NCBI RefSeq assembly: GCF_001050275.1
Contig: NZ_BBYA01000008.1
Location: 620,001-684,000, forward strand
Direction of reading: 5' to 3'
Origin: Leptolinea tardivitalis
GTDB taxonomy: Bacteria; Chloroflexota; Anaerolineae; Anaerolineales; Anaerolineaceae
DNA length: 64,000 bases
Within the stretch, counting starts at the first letter, position 1. Each line of letters begins with the position of its first letter. Below are positions 19,166 through 27,565 of this stretch, in pieces. A model generated the notes under the pieces. That model did not search any database and had not been told where the DNA came from. It saw only the letters and a list, made by a program, of their open reading frames with translations. The position numbers and the translations under genes are program-made.

Positions 19166-19199
19166 TATCTCAAACGTTATTTGTTGCCTTTTTGAGATA
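19166..19199. other. Hairpin after ptsH
   Basis: TATCTCAAA (19166-19174) pairs with TTTGAGATA (19191-19199). A stronger terminator follows at 19224, so this may be a first part of a double 3' structure. Confidence 0.35.
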
Positions 19200-19223
19200 T
19201 CCCAAAGTGGGAAGTAACTTACA

Positions 19224-19272
19224 AAAGTCGGCGAATATTAGGAGCAAAACCCAATTATTCGCCGACTTTCTT
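19224..19272. terminator. Shared terminator of ptsH and thrS
   Basis: A 13-bp perfect stem (AAAGTCGGCGAAT 19224-19236 with ATTCGCCGACTTT 19257-19269) with T-rich flanks, between convergent ptsH and thrS. Confidence 0.75.
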
Positions 19273-19326
19273 GAATAAAGTGGAAGATGTAAAAACAAAT
19301 ATTAACTTCTGAATACGCTTCTTTTC

Positions 19327-21123
19327 TTATTTTGCTTCAGAAATGTCTTTTTTGGCCCGTAGGACAAAGTCCGTGTAACCAATAGGTCCCGGGTTTTCAC
19401 CGCTTCGCAGCCGTAATGCTACCTGGTCTTGCTCCATCTCCTTATCGCCTACTACAAGCATATAGGGAATTTTTTGATTTTGCGCATCGCGAATCTTGGC
19501 GTTCATTCGTTCGCTGCGATCATCAACTTCTGAACGAATCCCTTCGGCTTTGAGTTTAATTTGGATGGAGTGTGCGTATTCCAGGTGGCGATCGGCGATG
19601 GGAATGATTACTGCCTGGACAGGTGCCAGCCATACAGGAAAGGCTCCAGCGAAATGCTCAATTACTACACCCAGGAATCTTTCGGTTGATCCGGTGACAG
19701 CCCGATGGATCACCACGGGAGTATGCTCTGCGCCATCTTCTCCAATATAGGTGAGGCCAAGTCGTGACGGTTGGATGAAGTCCACTTGAATTGTAGAGAG
19801 CTGCCAGTCTCTTCCCAAAACATCACGGGCGATAAAATCCGCTTTCGGGCCGTAGAAGGCAGCTTCCCCTTCAGCCTCAAAATATTCCAATCCAGCTTTA
19901 TCCATGGATGATCGCAATGCGGACTCTGCTTTATCCCATTTCTCGTCATCCTTTACAAATTTTCCGGTCTTACCGCGCAGAGATAATCGTACACGGTAAT
20001 CTGTAAAGCGATAACGATTTAATACCTCTCGAATCAGATTTAACGCCAGTAGGAACTCACTACCTATTTGATCTGGAGTGCAAAAAGTGTGGCAATCATC
20101 CTGTGTCAGTGAACGAACGCGAGTTAGACCGGTCAGTTCGCCGGTTTTTTCATATCGGTACAGAGTGGCAAATTCAGCAAATCGTAACGGTAATTCACGA
20201 TATGAATGGCGGCCCATTTCTTTGAAAAGCGTCATATGACTTGGGCAATTCATCGGTTTCAAACGGAATGTAATATTTTCATCGACCATCGGCGGGAACA
20301 TGGCGTCTTTGTAATTATCATAATGCCCCGATTTTCTATATAAATCCTCTTTGACGACATGCCCGGTCCACACATGTTGGTATCCGTATCGAGTCTGGGT
20401 TTCTCGTACGTATGATTCCATCACATGACGAAGCATTTCACCTTTGGGGGTGAAAAGGGGAAGACCAGGACCGACATCATCAGAAAAGTAGAACAATCCC
20501 AATTCTTTGCCTAGTTTTCGATGGTCACGTTTTTTAGCTTCTTCCTGCTTCCACAAAAATTCTTCCAATTCAGCAGGCGAAGTAAATGCTGTTCCATAGA
20601 TTCGTTGCAGCATCGGTCGTTTTTCGTCGCCACGCCAGTACGCCCCTGCAACGGTCAATAACTTAATAGCATCAGGATTGATCTGACTGGTTGATTCTAC
20701 ATGAGGTCCTCGGCAGAGGTCTGTAAATGTGTCGTGCGTAAAGGTGGAAATTTCAACTTTATCTGTCATCGGGTTTCCATCTTCATCCAGACCGCCCGAT
20801 TCTAAGCCATCGATCAACTCAAGTTTAAAAGGTTGATCTTCGAAAAGTTTACGAGCTTCATCGGCTGAGAGTGTCTTTTGGATAAACTTATGGTTTCCCT
20901 TGATTATTTTCCGCATCGATTCCTCAATGCCAGAGAGATCTTCCGGAGTCAGGGGGCGAGGCAGATCAAAATCATAATAAAAACCATCATCAATGGCAGG
21001 ACCAATGGCAATTTTAGCAGTGGGGAATTTTTCCCGAACAGCTTCAGCCATGATATGAGCTGTTGAATGCCGAATTCGGTAAAGTAAAGAATCCTGGTAG
21101 CGTACAAATTCTAGTTTTGGCAT
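19327..21123 (-). CDS. thrS: Threonyl-tRNA synthetase (without TGS domain)
   Basis: A 598-residue class II synthetase that charges tRNA-Thr. It begins directly with the editing-domain region (HSTAHIMAEAVREKFP, a TxxH-type zinc/editing motif). It then has the catalytic core with the zinc-binding Cys in MNCPSHMTLF and class II motif 2 (FRLKPMNCP to RYEKTGELTGLTRVR), and a C-terminal anticodon-binding domain. The N-terminal TGS domain of the E. coli enzyme is missing, a normal variant. The ATG follows GGAGG. Its leader is a T-box. Confidence 0.96.
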   Translation of the reverse strand: MPKLEFVRYQDSLLYRIRHSTAHIMAEAVREKFPTAKIAIGPAIDDGFYYDFDLPRPLTPEDLSGIEESMRKIIKGNHKFIQKTLSADEARKLFEDQPFKLELIDGLESGGLDEDGNPMTDKVEISTFTHDTFTDLCRGPHVESTSQINPDAIKLLTVAGAYWRGDEKRPMLQRIYGTAFTSPAELEEFLWKQEEAKKRDHRKLGKELGLFYFSDDVGPGLPLFTPKGEMLRHVMESYVRETQTRYGYQHVWTGHVVKEDLYRKSGHYDNYKDAMFPPMVDENITFRLKPMNCPSHMTLFKEMGRHSYRELPLRFAEFATLYRYEKTGELTGLTRVRSLTQDDCHTFCTPDQIGSEFLLALNLIREVLNRYRFTDYRVRLSLRGKTGKFVKDDEKWDKAESALRSSMDKAGLEYFEAEGEAAFYGPKADFIARDVLGRDWQLSTIQVDFIQPSRLGLTYIGEDGAEHTPVVIHRAVTGSTERFLGVVIEHFAGAFPVWLAPVQAVIIPIADRHLEYAHSIQIKLKAEGIRSEVDDRSERMNAKIRDAQNQKIPYMLVVGDKEMEQDQVALRLRSGENPGPIGYTDFVLRAKKDISEAK

Positions 21124-21381
21124 TTAAACCTCCAAAAAAATAAAAAAAACCTCGCCCCATCCGGGGCGAGAGTTTTACTCACGCGGTTCCACCCAGTTTG
21201 GTTGGCTTGCCAACCATCTCATTTTGACGGTAACGGGTCATCCGGCAGCCATATTGAGGTAAAAACCTGTTCAAGCTGCTCACTCGCGGGTGGTTTTCAT
21301 CTGATTTATTTGAAATCTCTTTCAGCTATTGAGATTTCTCTCTGAAAATCAACGCAGATTACTCGTCCCGGTCATTGTGAT
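21124..21381 (-). promoter_or_regulatory. T-box riboswitch leader of thrS
   Basis: The sense strand contains GGGTGGAACCGCG (plus 21182-21194), the T-box that pairs with the uncharged tRNA acceptor end. An intrinsic terminator follows (CTCGCCCC stem, 21151-21158 with 21163-21170, then a U-run, 21134-21150), and then GGAGG and the thrS ATG. The upstream part can fold as a long stem I. A possible ACC threonine specifier lies at 21292-21294, but I could not fold it with confidence. Uncharged tRNA-Thr is expected to stabilise the antiterminator. Confidence 0.93.
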
Positions 21382-21387
21382 GAGCGT

Positions 21388-21416
21388 ATTATAATGAACT
21401 CCAGGGGCATTTACAA
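21388..21416 (-). promoter_or_regulatory. Candidate promoter of the thrS leader
   Basis: In sense orientation: TTGTAA (plus 21411-21416), a 17-bp spacer and a perfect TATAAT (plus 21388-21393). The start site would be near 21381, giving a leader of about 258 nt. The -35 box overlaps the 5' end of the divergent glycosyltransferase frame. Confidence 0.6.
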
Positions 21417-23409
21417 GCGGATGAGCAGGTTTATCCGTAAAAAGGACAGGATTATCGAAGTGAACAAACAGCTGGAAAATAACCGAACATTGCCACTGAT
21501 AATCCTAATAGTCACAGGATTGATTATAGGATTTTTCCTGTTTGATGATTATGGTGCCAGTTGGGATGAACCGGATTTATATACGTATGCTGACCAATCT
21601 ATCCGGGCGTATTCTATTCATGACAGAATCTCAGGACAATTCAGTCTTGACAGTCTTTTAGGACCGGATAACCTTCGACTTTATGGTCCGGCTTACCTGA
21701 TATTTGGGCGCCTGGTTGTTAATTTGTTCAAATTCTGCCTCCCGGGTGTGTTGGAAATCGATCTCTGGCATTTGGTTAATTTCTGGGTTTACTGGGCCGG
21801 GATGATTGTTTTTTACTTATTGTTATTACGCTGGTTCAAACCGCTCGTTTCTTTATTGACTGTTCTACTATTTGCCACACAACCCGTTGTTTTTGGTATT
21901 TCGTGGATAGATCCCAAAGATATCCCTTTTATGGTTTTGTTCATTATCAGTCTGTATTTCGGATTGAAGTTGGTGGATAGGCTGTCTGATGCTTTTCGTG
22001 ATCCTGTTCTAGTTGAAAATCGTAATGATTTATTAGTTTTCAAAAAAGAAACATTGAGGAAACTGAATATTGTCTGTCTTTGTCTGATTTCTCTTTCAAT
22101 CATAATCTTCCTGTTTTCACCCACGATAGAAAATACAATACGATCAACGATCATGGGAATGCAAGAACGTTCTGAAAGTGACCTGATCTACACAATATTC
22201 CATAATCTTGCCAGACAATCTCAAACAGTTCCGTTGAAATCTTATGCAGGAAAAGCAGTCTCCATTTTTTATACTTTTCGTTCGGGTCTTACCTTTCTTT
22301 CAATTTTTCTCACTACATTTTCCTTTAGCCTTAAACTTTTCCCCTTATGGATTAACCGACTCATCTTTTTGATTAAATCTGTGAATGCTTCCTATTTTAA
22401 AAAAGGAATTCGCAATAAAAATATTTGGACGTTGTCCATTGCCTGTTTTTTTCTGGGTGTAACCACATCAACCAGAGTCTTAGGACCATTAATGGGTATC
22501 TTGACTGTCTTGGAACTATGCAGGCACTTCCGATGGAGATCATTACCAATAATTGCTCTTTATTTTATGGGAACGGTAGTGATCACGTACATTTTCTGGC
22601 CTTACCTTTGGCAGGATACGATACAGAGATTTATTGACGTTTTCATCCATATGTCAGATAACCCGGTAAGTGTTGGTGTTTTATTCAGGGGAACTGTCTA
22701 TGATTCAAAGGATTTACCAGCTGATTATTTACCCTGGCTTCTGGGTGTTACTCTGACAATTCCTTCTTTGTTTTTCATTATTACAGGTTTTTTGATATAT
22801 TGTTTCAGGCTGGTCTCGAAAAAAATCGATATCGGAACATGGATTTTTGTCGCCTGGTTGATGATTCCGTTGGGTTATGTTTTGATATTTCGGCCGGCAA
22901 TGTATGATAATTACCGGCATTTTCTATTTATTCTTCCTGCTTTGTTCTTTTTCAGTGCCTTATCTTTTGACTCTTTGCTCAATATAAAAAAATCATATTT
23001 AATCCAGGTTTTGTGTTTTGTCGCAGCTTTATCAGGATGCTTGGGAATTGTACGAGATCATCCCTATGAATATTCTTTTTATAATTCATTGGTAGGAGGT
23101 ATGGAAGGCGCAGCAGGAAAATATGAAACCGATTATTGGTTAACGTGTTATCGAGAATTGACAGAGCAGGTAAATAGGAATGAAAGCAATGCCAATAATA
23201 TATTCGTCGCTTTTGTGCCAAATCTTGTACGCTATTATGCCGATAAACGATTCGAAATAATAAAAGCAAATGATCCATCCTATCCGCCTGACAGTTTGCT
23301 TTTCCTTCCTCTCCGGCGAGAAGCATTGTATCAATATCAAGAATTGCCTGTGGCGTATCGAATACAAAATGGGAATGTCACATTATGCCTTGCCAGACGA
23401 GTTGAGTAG
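21394..23409 (+). CDS. GT-C type membrane glycosyltransferase (family 39-like)
   Basis: Up to 671 residues with about 12 membrane segments. After the first one comes FDDYGASWDEPDLYTYAD, where Asp58-Glu59 match the first-loop acidic motif of GT-C enzymes (ArnT/PMT/PMT_2 type) that use polyprenyl-phosphate sugars. The acceptor is unknown; such proteins glycosylate surface polymers or exported proteins. Two starts are possible: the ATG at 21394, or the ATG at 21421. The second is favoured if transcription begins from the local TATAAT at 21390-21395. Confidence 0.75.
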   Translation: MNSRGIYKRMSRFIRKKDRIIEVNKQLENNRTLPLIILIVTGLIIGFFLFDDYGASWDEPDLYTYADQSIRAYSIHDRISGQFSLDSLLGPDNLRLYGPAYLIFGRLVVNLFKFCLPGVLEIDLWHLVNFWVYWAGMIVFYLLLLRWFKPLVSLLTVLLFATQPVVFGISWIDPKDIPFMVLFIISLYFGLKLVDRLSDAFRDPVLVENRNDLLVFKKETLRKLNIVCLCLISLSIIIFLFSPTIENTIRSTIMGMQERSESDLIYTIFHNLARQSQTVPLKSYAGKAVSIFYTFRSGLTFLSIFLTTFSFSLKLFPLWINRLIFLIKSVNASYFKKGIRNKNIWTLSIACFFLGVTTSTRVLGPLMGILTVLELCRHFRWRSLPIIALYFMGTVVITYIFWPYLWQDTIQRFIDVFIHMSDNPVSVGVLFRGTVYDSKDLPADYLPWLLGVTLTIPSLFFIITGFLIYCFRLVSKKIDIGTWIFVAWLMIPLGYVLIFRPAMYDNYRHFLFILPALFFFSALSFDSLLNIKKSYLIQVLCFVAALSGCLGIVRDHPYEYSFYNSLVGGMEGAAGKYETDYWLTCYRELTEQVNRNESNANNIFVAFVPNLVRYYADKRFEIIKANDPSYPPDSLLFLPLRREALYQYQELPVAYRIQNGNVTLCLARRVE

Positions 23410-23527
23410 AAATGATCAAGATGATATATAAAAATGTACATATTAATCAAAATGAGACAATAAAAAGAACAATTAACTGGTAGAATTTAAACATTACTAA
23501 TATTTTTTATAGAAAGAGGCAAAAGAA

Positions 23528-23932
23528 ATGGCAGTAGTACATCGTTTTATTGGAACAGATACAGCTTTTGATTGGGAAGATGTTCACTCCAAGAAATATG
23601 ATGACGGAGCAGCCAAAGGAGCAAGTGGCAAGATTTTAATCGGACGTGATGAAGGTGCCGAGCATTTTGTCTTCCGCTATTTCCTGATTCAACCAGGCGG
23701 CCATTCTGCCACCCGAGATTATCATGCCCACGTTCACGGCGTCATGATCCTACATGGACATGCCCGCGTTACAATTGAAGACCAGGTTTATGACCTGAAA
23801 CCGCGTGACCTAATCTTTATCAAACCCTGGGAGCATCATGATCTGGCCGCTGTTGGCGATGAACCTATGGGCTTCCTGTGTGTGATACCGAATAAAGAGA
23901 TGTTGGCAAAATTGGAAGAAGAAGCAAAATAG
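23528..23932 (+). CDS. Cupin-domain protein, candidate methylthio-sugar lyase partner of the RLP
   Basis: A 134-residue single cupin. The metal-binding motif is HxHxH (His66, His68, His70 in YHAHVHGVMILHG) with Gly where many cupins have Glu, and a second His pair in PWEHHDL (103-104). It lies 16 bp before a RuBisCO-like gene. In Rhodospirillum rubrum a cupin encoded near an RLP is the 1-methylthio-xylulose-5-phosphate methylsulfurylase of the MTA-isoprenoid shunt; the same role is inferred here from context only. A GAGG site precedes the ATG. Confidence 0.8.
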   Translation: MAVVHRFIGTDTAFDWEDVHSKKYDDGAAKGASGKILIGRDEGAEHFVFRYFLIQPGGHSATRDYHAHVHGVMILHGHARVTIEDQVYDLKPRDLIFIKPWEHHDLAAVGDEPMGFLCVIPNKEMLAKLEEEAK

Positions 23933-23948
23933 GAATAACGAGCGAAAT

Positions 23949-25091
23949 ATGAATTTCGATAAATCACTCAATTTATCGGGTGATCTCTTAACGGTTACCT
24001 ATTCTATCTTTTGTTCTCATGAAGATGCTGTGACCCAGGCGAAGGAAATTTCTGTCGAAAACACGATTGAGTTCCCGTTGGATCTTCTTCCCGAAGGTGA
24101 CATAAAGAATCATCTGACTGGGAAAGTACTTGAAGTTGAAGAGATTGGTCCCTCTCATAACCGAGTAGTCATTTCATATCCGGTAGAAACGACGGCTGAT
24201 GAGTTTATCTATGTTCTAAACGTTATGTTTGGAAACGTAAGCATGATGCGCAATGTTAAAGTTGAAAGCTTTGACCTGCCACCTGTACTCTTGCAACATT
24301 TCAAAGGTCCGCGTTTTGGACGTATTGGTTTACGCAAACTATTGAATGCAGCGACACGCCCGATGCTATGTGCGGCGCTAAAACCTTTGGGCTCATCGCC
24401 AAAAGAATTCGCGGATATTATTCGACTGATGGGACTGGGCGGCATTGATATCGTTAAAGAAGATCACAACATCGGGAACCAGAAATTTGCCCGTTTTAAA
24501 GACCGTGTCAAAGCATGTGCAGAAGCCATGCAGGAAGCCAATCAGAAAACCGGGTTCAAGAGCCTTTATATCCCCAATATAAGCGGTCCTGTAACTGAGG
24601 TATTGGAGAGAGCTTTATATGCTAAAGAAGTAGGCGCTGGTGGTGTAATGGTTATTCCTGGTCTTGTTGGCCTTGACTTCATACGTGTTCTTTCTGATGA
24701 CGATTCCTTCGGACTACCTATACTGCATCACCCGGCATTTCATGGAACCTACGTACATAATCCGATCCAGGGTTTTTCTTTTGGATGCTGGTATGGTCAG
24801 ATTCCGAGGCTGGTAGGTTCAGATGTAACCATTTTCCCCAATTACGGTGGACGCTTCTCATACCCTCGAGAAGGTGTTCAACAAATAATTGATCAGACAA
24901 AAGCCCCCATGGGACATATTCGGTCAATTTTCCCTGCGCCTGGTGGTGGTATGACCTTTGAGAATATACCGGATATATTGAAAGTATATGGCCGAGATGT
25001 TATGTTTTTGATGGGAGGCGGTCTATTCCGTAACGGACCTGACCTGACAGAAAACTGCCGAAAATTCAGAGAGCTGGTTGAAAGGGTATAA
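23949..25091 (+). CDS. RuBisCO-like protein (form IV)
   Basis: A 380-residue RuBisCO large-subunit homologue. The equivalent of Lys175 is kept (Lys145 in ALKPLG) but Lys177 is lost by a one-residue deletion. The carbamylated Lys201 is kept (Lys170), but the following metal ligands read KEDH instead of KDDE, so Glu204 is His. Loop 6 Lys334 has no match (NYGGRFSYP), while the phosphate-site glycines (APGGGM, MGGGLF) remain. This is not a CO2-fixing enzyme. It is expected to enolise or isomerise a pentulose phosphate. The gene lies between a cupin and an MtnA/eIF2B-like isomerase, 6 bp from the latter. Confidence 0.93.
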   Translation: MNFDKSLNLSGDLLTVTYSIFCSHEDAVTQAKEISVENTIEFPLDLLPEGDIKNHLTGKVLEVEEIGPSHNRVVISYPVETTADEFIYVLNVMFGNVSMMRNVKVESFDLPPVLLQHFKGPRFGRIGLRKLLNAATRPMLCAALKPLGSSPKEFADIIRLMGLGGIDIVKEDHNIGNQKFARFKDRVKACAEAMQEANQKTGFKSLYIPNISGPVTEVLERALYAKEVGAGGVMVIPGLVGLDFIRVLSDDDSFGLPILHHPAFHGTYVHNPIQGFSFGCWYGQIPRLVGSDVTIFPNYGGRFSYPREGVQQIIDQTKAPMGHIRSIFPAPGGGMTFENIPDILKVYGRDVMFLMGGGLFRNGPDLTENCRKFRELVERV

Positions 25092-25097
25092 ATCTCC

Positions 25098-26144
25098 ATG
25101 CCGTATGACTATGCTGACGGATTGGGTTTCCTGATTCATCCCAGGAATGTAGCCCGATATGAAGACGGAAAAGTATTCATCCTTGATCGGCGAATTTATC
25201 CGATGAAGGTTGAGTTTACAATCTGCACTGATTATCGAGAGGTTGTTCAAGCCATTCGTGACATGGTGACACAAAGTATGGGACCATGGTTGGCATCTGC
25301 CTGTGGAATGGTTCTGGCTGCCCATCAAGTAAAAAACATGAAAGCTCTAGAGGCTGAAGCTTTCATGAAAAAAGCCGCCGACGATTTGGGTCATGCACGT
25401 CCTACCACATCCGCTTTTCAGGTAAGACATATGCAGCGAATCCTTAATGTTTCCCTGAAAGCTTTGACTGATGGCAACGATATTGAGAAAGTCACATATG
25501 ATTTTGTACAAAAAATCCTTGAAGAACGGTATCTGGAAGATCGGAAAATCGGTTCTTTGACCGCCAGTTTACTTCCGCAAAATGTTAGATTGCTGACACA
25601 GTGTTTTGCTGAAACCTATATTGGTTATACCTTGTTGGAAGCAAAAAATGCCGGAAAGAATATTTCTTTGATCTGTCCGGAAACCCGGCCATTTCTGCAA
25701 GGTGCACGCCTGACGGCCAGCATGGCACAGGAAATGGGAATTCCCGTTACCGTTGTGACAGACAATATGCCTGCTTTCATGATGTCTCAGGGGTTGATAG
25801 ATGTTTTTGCCTGTGCGGCCGATGTTGTAACTCTGGATGGTTATGCAGTAAACAAAGTTGGAACTTTTCAAATTGCCATCGCAGCCCATTATCATAAGAT
25901 TCCCTGTTACATTCTAAGGAATCCTTCTCTCTCTGAACCAAATATCAATGGAGTTGAAATTGAACTTCGTGATCCGGAAGAAAGCCTGAAAGCATTGGGA
26001 ACCAAGACAGTAAAAGAAGGCGTGAAAGGCTATTATCCGGCATTCGATATCACTCCACCGACCTTAATCAGCGGGATAGTGACTTCATTGGGTGTGTTTT
26101 CACCCTTTGATTTGAAAAATCACTTTAGACCAGTTATTGAGTAA
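25098..26144 (+). CDS. MtnA/eIF2B-like sugar-phosphate isomerase
   Basis: A 348-residue protein of the family that includes methylthioribose-1-phosphate isomerase (MtnA), ribose-1,5-bisphosphate isomerase and eIF2B subunits. The two catalytic residues of MtnA appear kept: Cys169 (LLTQCF) and Asp242 (CAADVVTLDGYAVNKVGT). The substrate-binding stretch PETRPFLQGARLTA (194-207) is also present. The N terminus diverges from MtnA, with SMGPWLAS where RGAPAIG is usual, so the substrate may differ. Starts at an ATG 6 bp after the RLP stop. Confidence 0.85.
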   Translation: MPYDYADGLGFLIHPRNVARYEDGKVFILDRRIYPMKVEFTICTDYREVVQAIRDMVTQSMGPWLASACGMVLAAHQVKNMKALEAEAFMKKAADDLGHARPTTSAFQVRHMQRILNVSLKALTDGNDIEKVTYDFVQKILEERYLEDRKIGSLTASLLPQNVRLLTQCFAETYIGYTLLEAKNAGKNISLICPETRPFLQGARLTASMAQEMGIPVTVVTDNMPAFMMSQGLIDVFACAADVVTLDGYAVNKVGTFQIAIAAHYHKIPCYILRNPSLSEPNINGVEIELRDPEESLKALGTKTVKEGVKGYYPAFDITPPTLISGIVTSLGVFSPFDLKNHFRPVIE

Positions 26145-26172
26145 GAAACGAGCGCTGAAAGGCGCTCGTTTC
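26145..26172 (+). terminator. Terminator of the cupin-RLP-isomerase operon
   Basis: An 11-bp stem (GAAACGAGCGC 26145-26155 with GCGCTCGTTTC 26162-26172) starts directly after the isomerase stop codon. Confidence 0.7.
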
Positions 26173-26324
26173 ATGCAATTTTGAAAGTGATTTGCTCAAA
26201 ACATGACTCTGTATTATTCTAGATATGGAATATCTTTTATTTCGTCTTTATTTGATTTTCCGTTGAAGTAGTATTTAATCTATGGTAAGTGAATAATTCT
26301 TGCTTACAGGAAAGGAGGATTGGG

Positions 26325-26471
26325 ATGGTTTTTCACGAAAGTGAAAGGGGACAGGGGCTTGTAGAATACGCCTTAATTTTCCTTATGGTAGTACTTATTG
26401 TCATTGTATTAATCCCCTACATAGCTCCCTGGGTAAATTCAGCGTATAACAATGTCATCAATAATTTGTAA
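26325..26471 (+). CDS. Flp/TadE-type pilin-like small protein
   Basis: A 48-residue protein with the type IVb pilin N-terminal pattern: a short leader, then ERGQGLVEYALIFLMVVLIV with the conserved Glu5-equivalent in the hydrophobic helix. The ATG at 26325 follows AAAGGAGG by 6 nt; the frame is open to 26289 but has no such site. No Tad/Cpa secretion genes are nearby, so it is an orphan pilin gene in this window. The processing site would lie just before or within ERGQG. Confidence 0.8.
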   Translation: MVFHESERGQGLVEYALIFLMVVLIVIVLIPYIAPWVNSAYNNVINNL

Positions 26472-26492
26472 AGTAATATATGCGTAGTTCAT

Positions 26493-26528
26493 AAACAGGC
26501 AGTGTCCAAAAACACTGTCTGTTTATTT
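26493..26528 (+). terminator. Terminator after the Flp pilin gene
   Basis: The stem AAACAGGCAGTGT (26493-26505) pairs with ACACTGTCTGTTT (26512-26524) with one G-T pair, followed by ATTTAA. Confidence 0.7.
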
Positions 26529-26596
26529 AAAGAGAAACCACCAATACCAGTATAATTTATGGGTTTCCCATAATTAGATGCGTTGATGGGTGAAAT

Positions 26597-27502
26597 ATGG
26601 AAGCAAACAAATCAATGCCAGCATATCAAATATGGTGGCTGGCTGCTCGTCCTAAAACTTTGCCGGCTGCCGCGGCGCCGGTTATCGCAGCAACGGCATT
26701 GGCATTCCATGATGGATTTCTGCAGCCTTTGGTTGCATTGGCTTGTTTGCTGACCGCTTTATTGCTGCAAATCGCAGCGAATCTGGCCAATGACTTGTTT
26801 GATTTTCAACGGGGTACAGACACAAACGAACGGCTTGGTCCTCTTCGGGTAACCCAGGCGGGTTTGCTTTCAGCCAGTCAGATTAAAACTGGAATGGCTG
26901 TTTGTTTCTTACTGGCTGCATTTTTGGGAATTTATGTTTCCATTTTAAGCAGTTGGCACATTTTATTGATCGGGATTGCCGCGATTATTGCTGCTCTGGC
27001 TTATTCCGGTGGTCCAATACCATATGGTTATTATGGACTTGGAGAACTGGGCGTTTTTCTTTTTTTCGGGTTGGCAGCAGTGTGCGGAACATACTTCGGG
27101 CAGACAAAGACAATCACAACAGCAAGTATTTTGATATCCATATCCATGGGATGTCTGTCAACGGCCATTCTGGTTGTCAACAATCTCCGTGATATCGCAA
27201 CAGATCGCCTTGCAGGAAAAAAGACGTTGTCTGTAATTTTTGGAGAATCCTTTACGCGTTATGAATATTTCAATTTATTGGTTGTTGCTTTTATCATCCC
27301 AATCATTCTTTGCGTGAAAGGATTGACAACTCCATACGTTCTGGTGTCATTTTTATCCATTCCAATGGCTCTACGAACAGGGAGAAAAGTTTACCAATCA
27401 CATGGACGAGCACTAAACCAGGTACTGGCTGAAACAGGTCAATTGGAATTGATTTTTGCCCTGTTTATTGGACTTGGGTTTATTTTAGATAAAGTAATAT
27501 AA
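26597..27502 (+). CDS. menA: UbiA-family prenyltransferase, probably MenA
   Basis: A 301-residue polytopic membrane enzyme. The N terminus WWLAARPKTLPAAAAPVIAA and the first Asp motif NDLFDFQRGTDTNERLGP are typical of 1,4-dihydroxy-2-naphthoate polyprenyltransferase. The second motif NNLRDIATDRLAGKKTL also fits. It would attach the isoprenoid tail to make demethylmenaquinone. No other men gene is in the window, so related UbiA enzymes cannot be excluded. Confidence 0.82.
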   Translation: MEANKSMPAYQIWWLAARPKTLPAAAAPVIAATALAFHDGFLQPLVALACLLTALLLQIAANLANDLFDFQRGTDTNERLGPLRVTQAGLLSASQIKTGMAVCFLLAAFLGIYVSILSSWHILLIGIAAIIAALAYSGGPIPYGYYGLGELGVFLFFGLAAVCGTYFGQTKTITTASILISISMGCLSTAILVVNNLRDIATDRLAGKKTLSVIFGESFTRYEYFNLLVVAFIIPIILCVKGLTTPYVLVSFLSIPMALRTGRKVYQSHGRALNQVLAETGQLELIFALFIGLGFILDKVI

Positions 27503-27505
27503 CAA

Positions 27506-27540
27506 AAATCCCGATGTGCCAAATTGGCAGATCGGGATTT
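27506..27540. terminator. Terminator after menA
   Basis: A 15-bp stem, AAATCCCGATGTGCC (27506-27520) with GGCAGATCGGGATTT (27526-27540), 3 bp past the menA stop. It may also serve the convergent lipoprotein gene. Confidence 0.8.
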
Positions 27541-27565
27541 CATACTTCTATGCAAAATTAAAGTA

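Noticed and set aside
23949-25091. A true carbon-fixing RuBisCO
   Set aside because: Loss of Lys177, Glu204 and loop-6 Lys334 equivalents rules out carboxylase activity.
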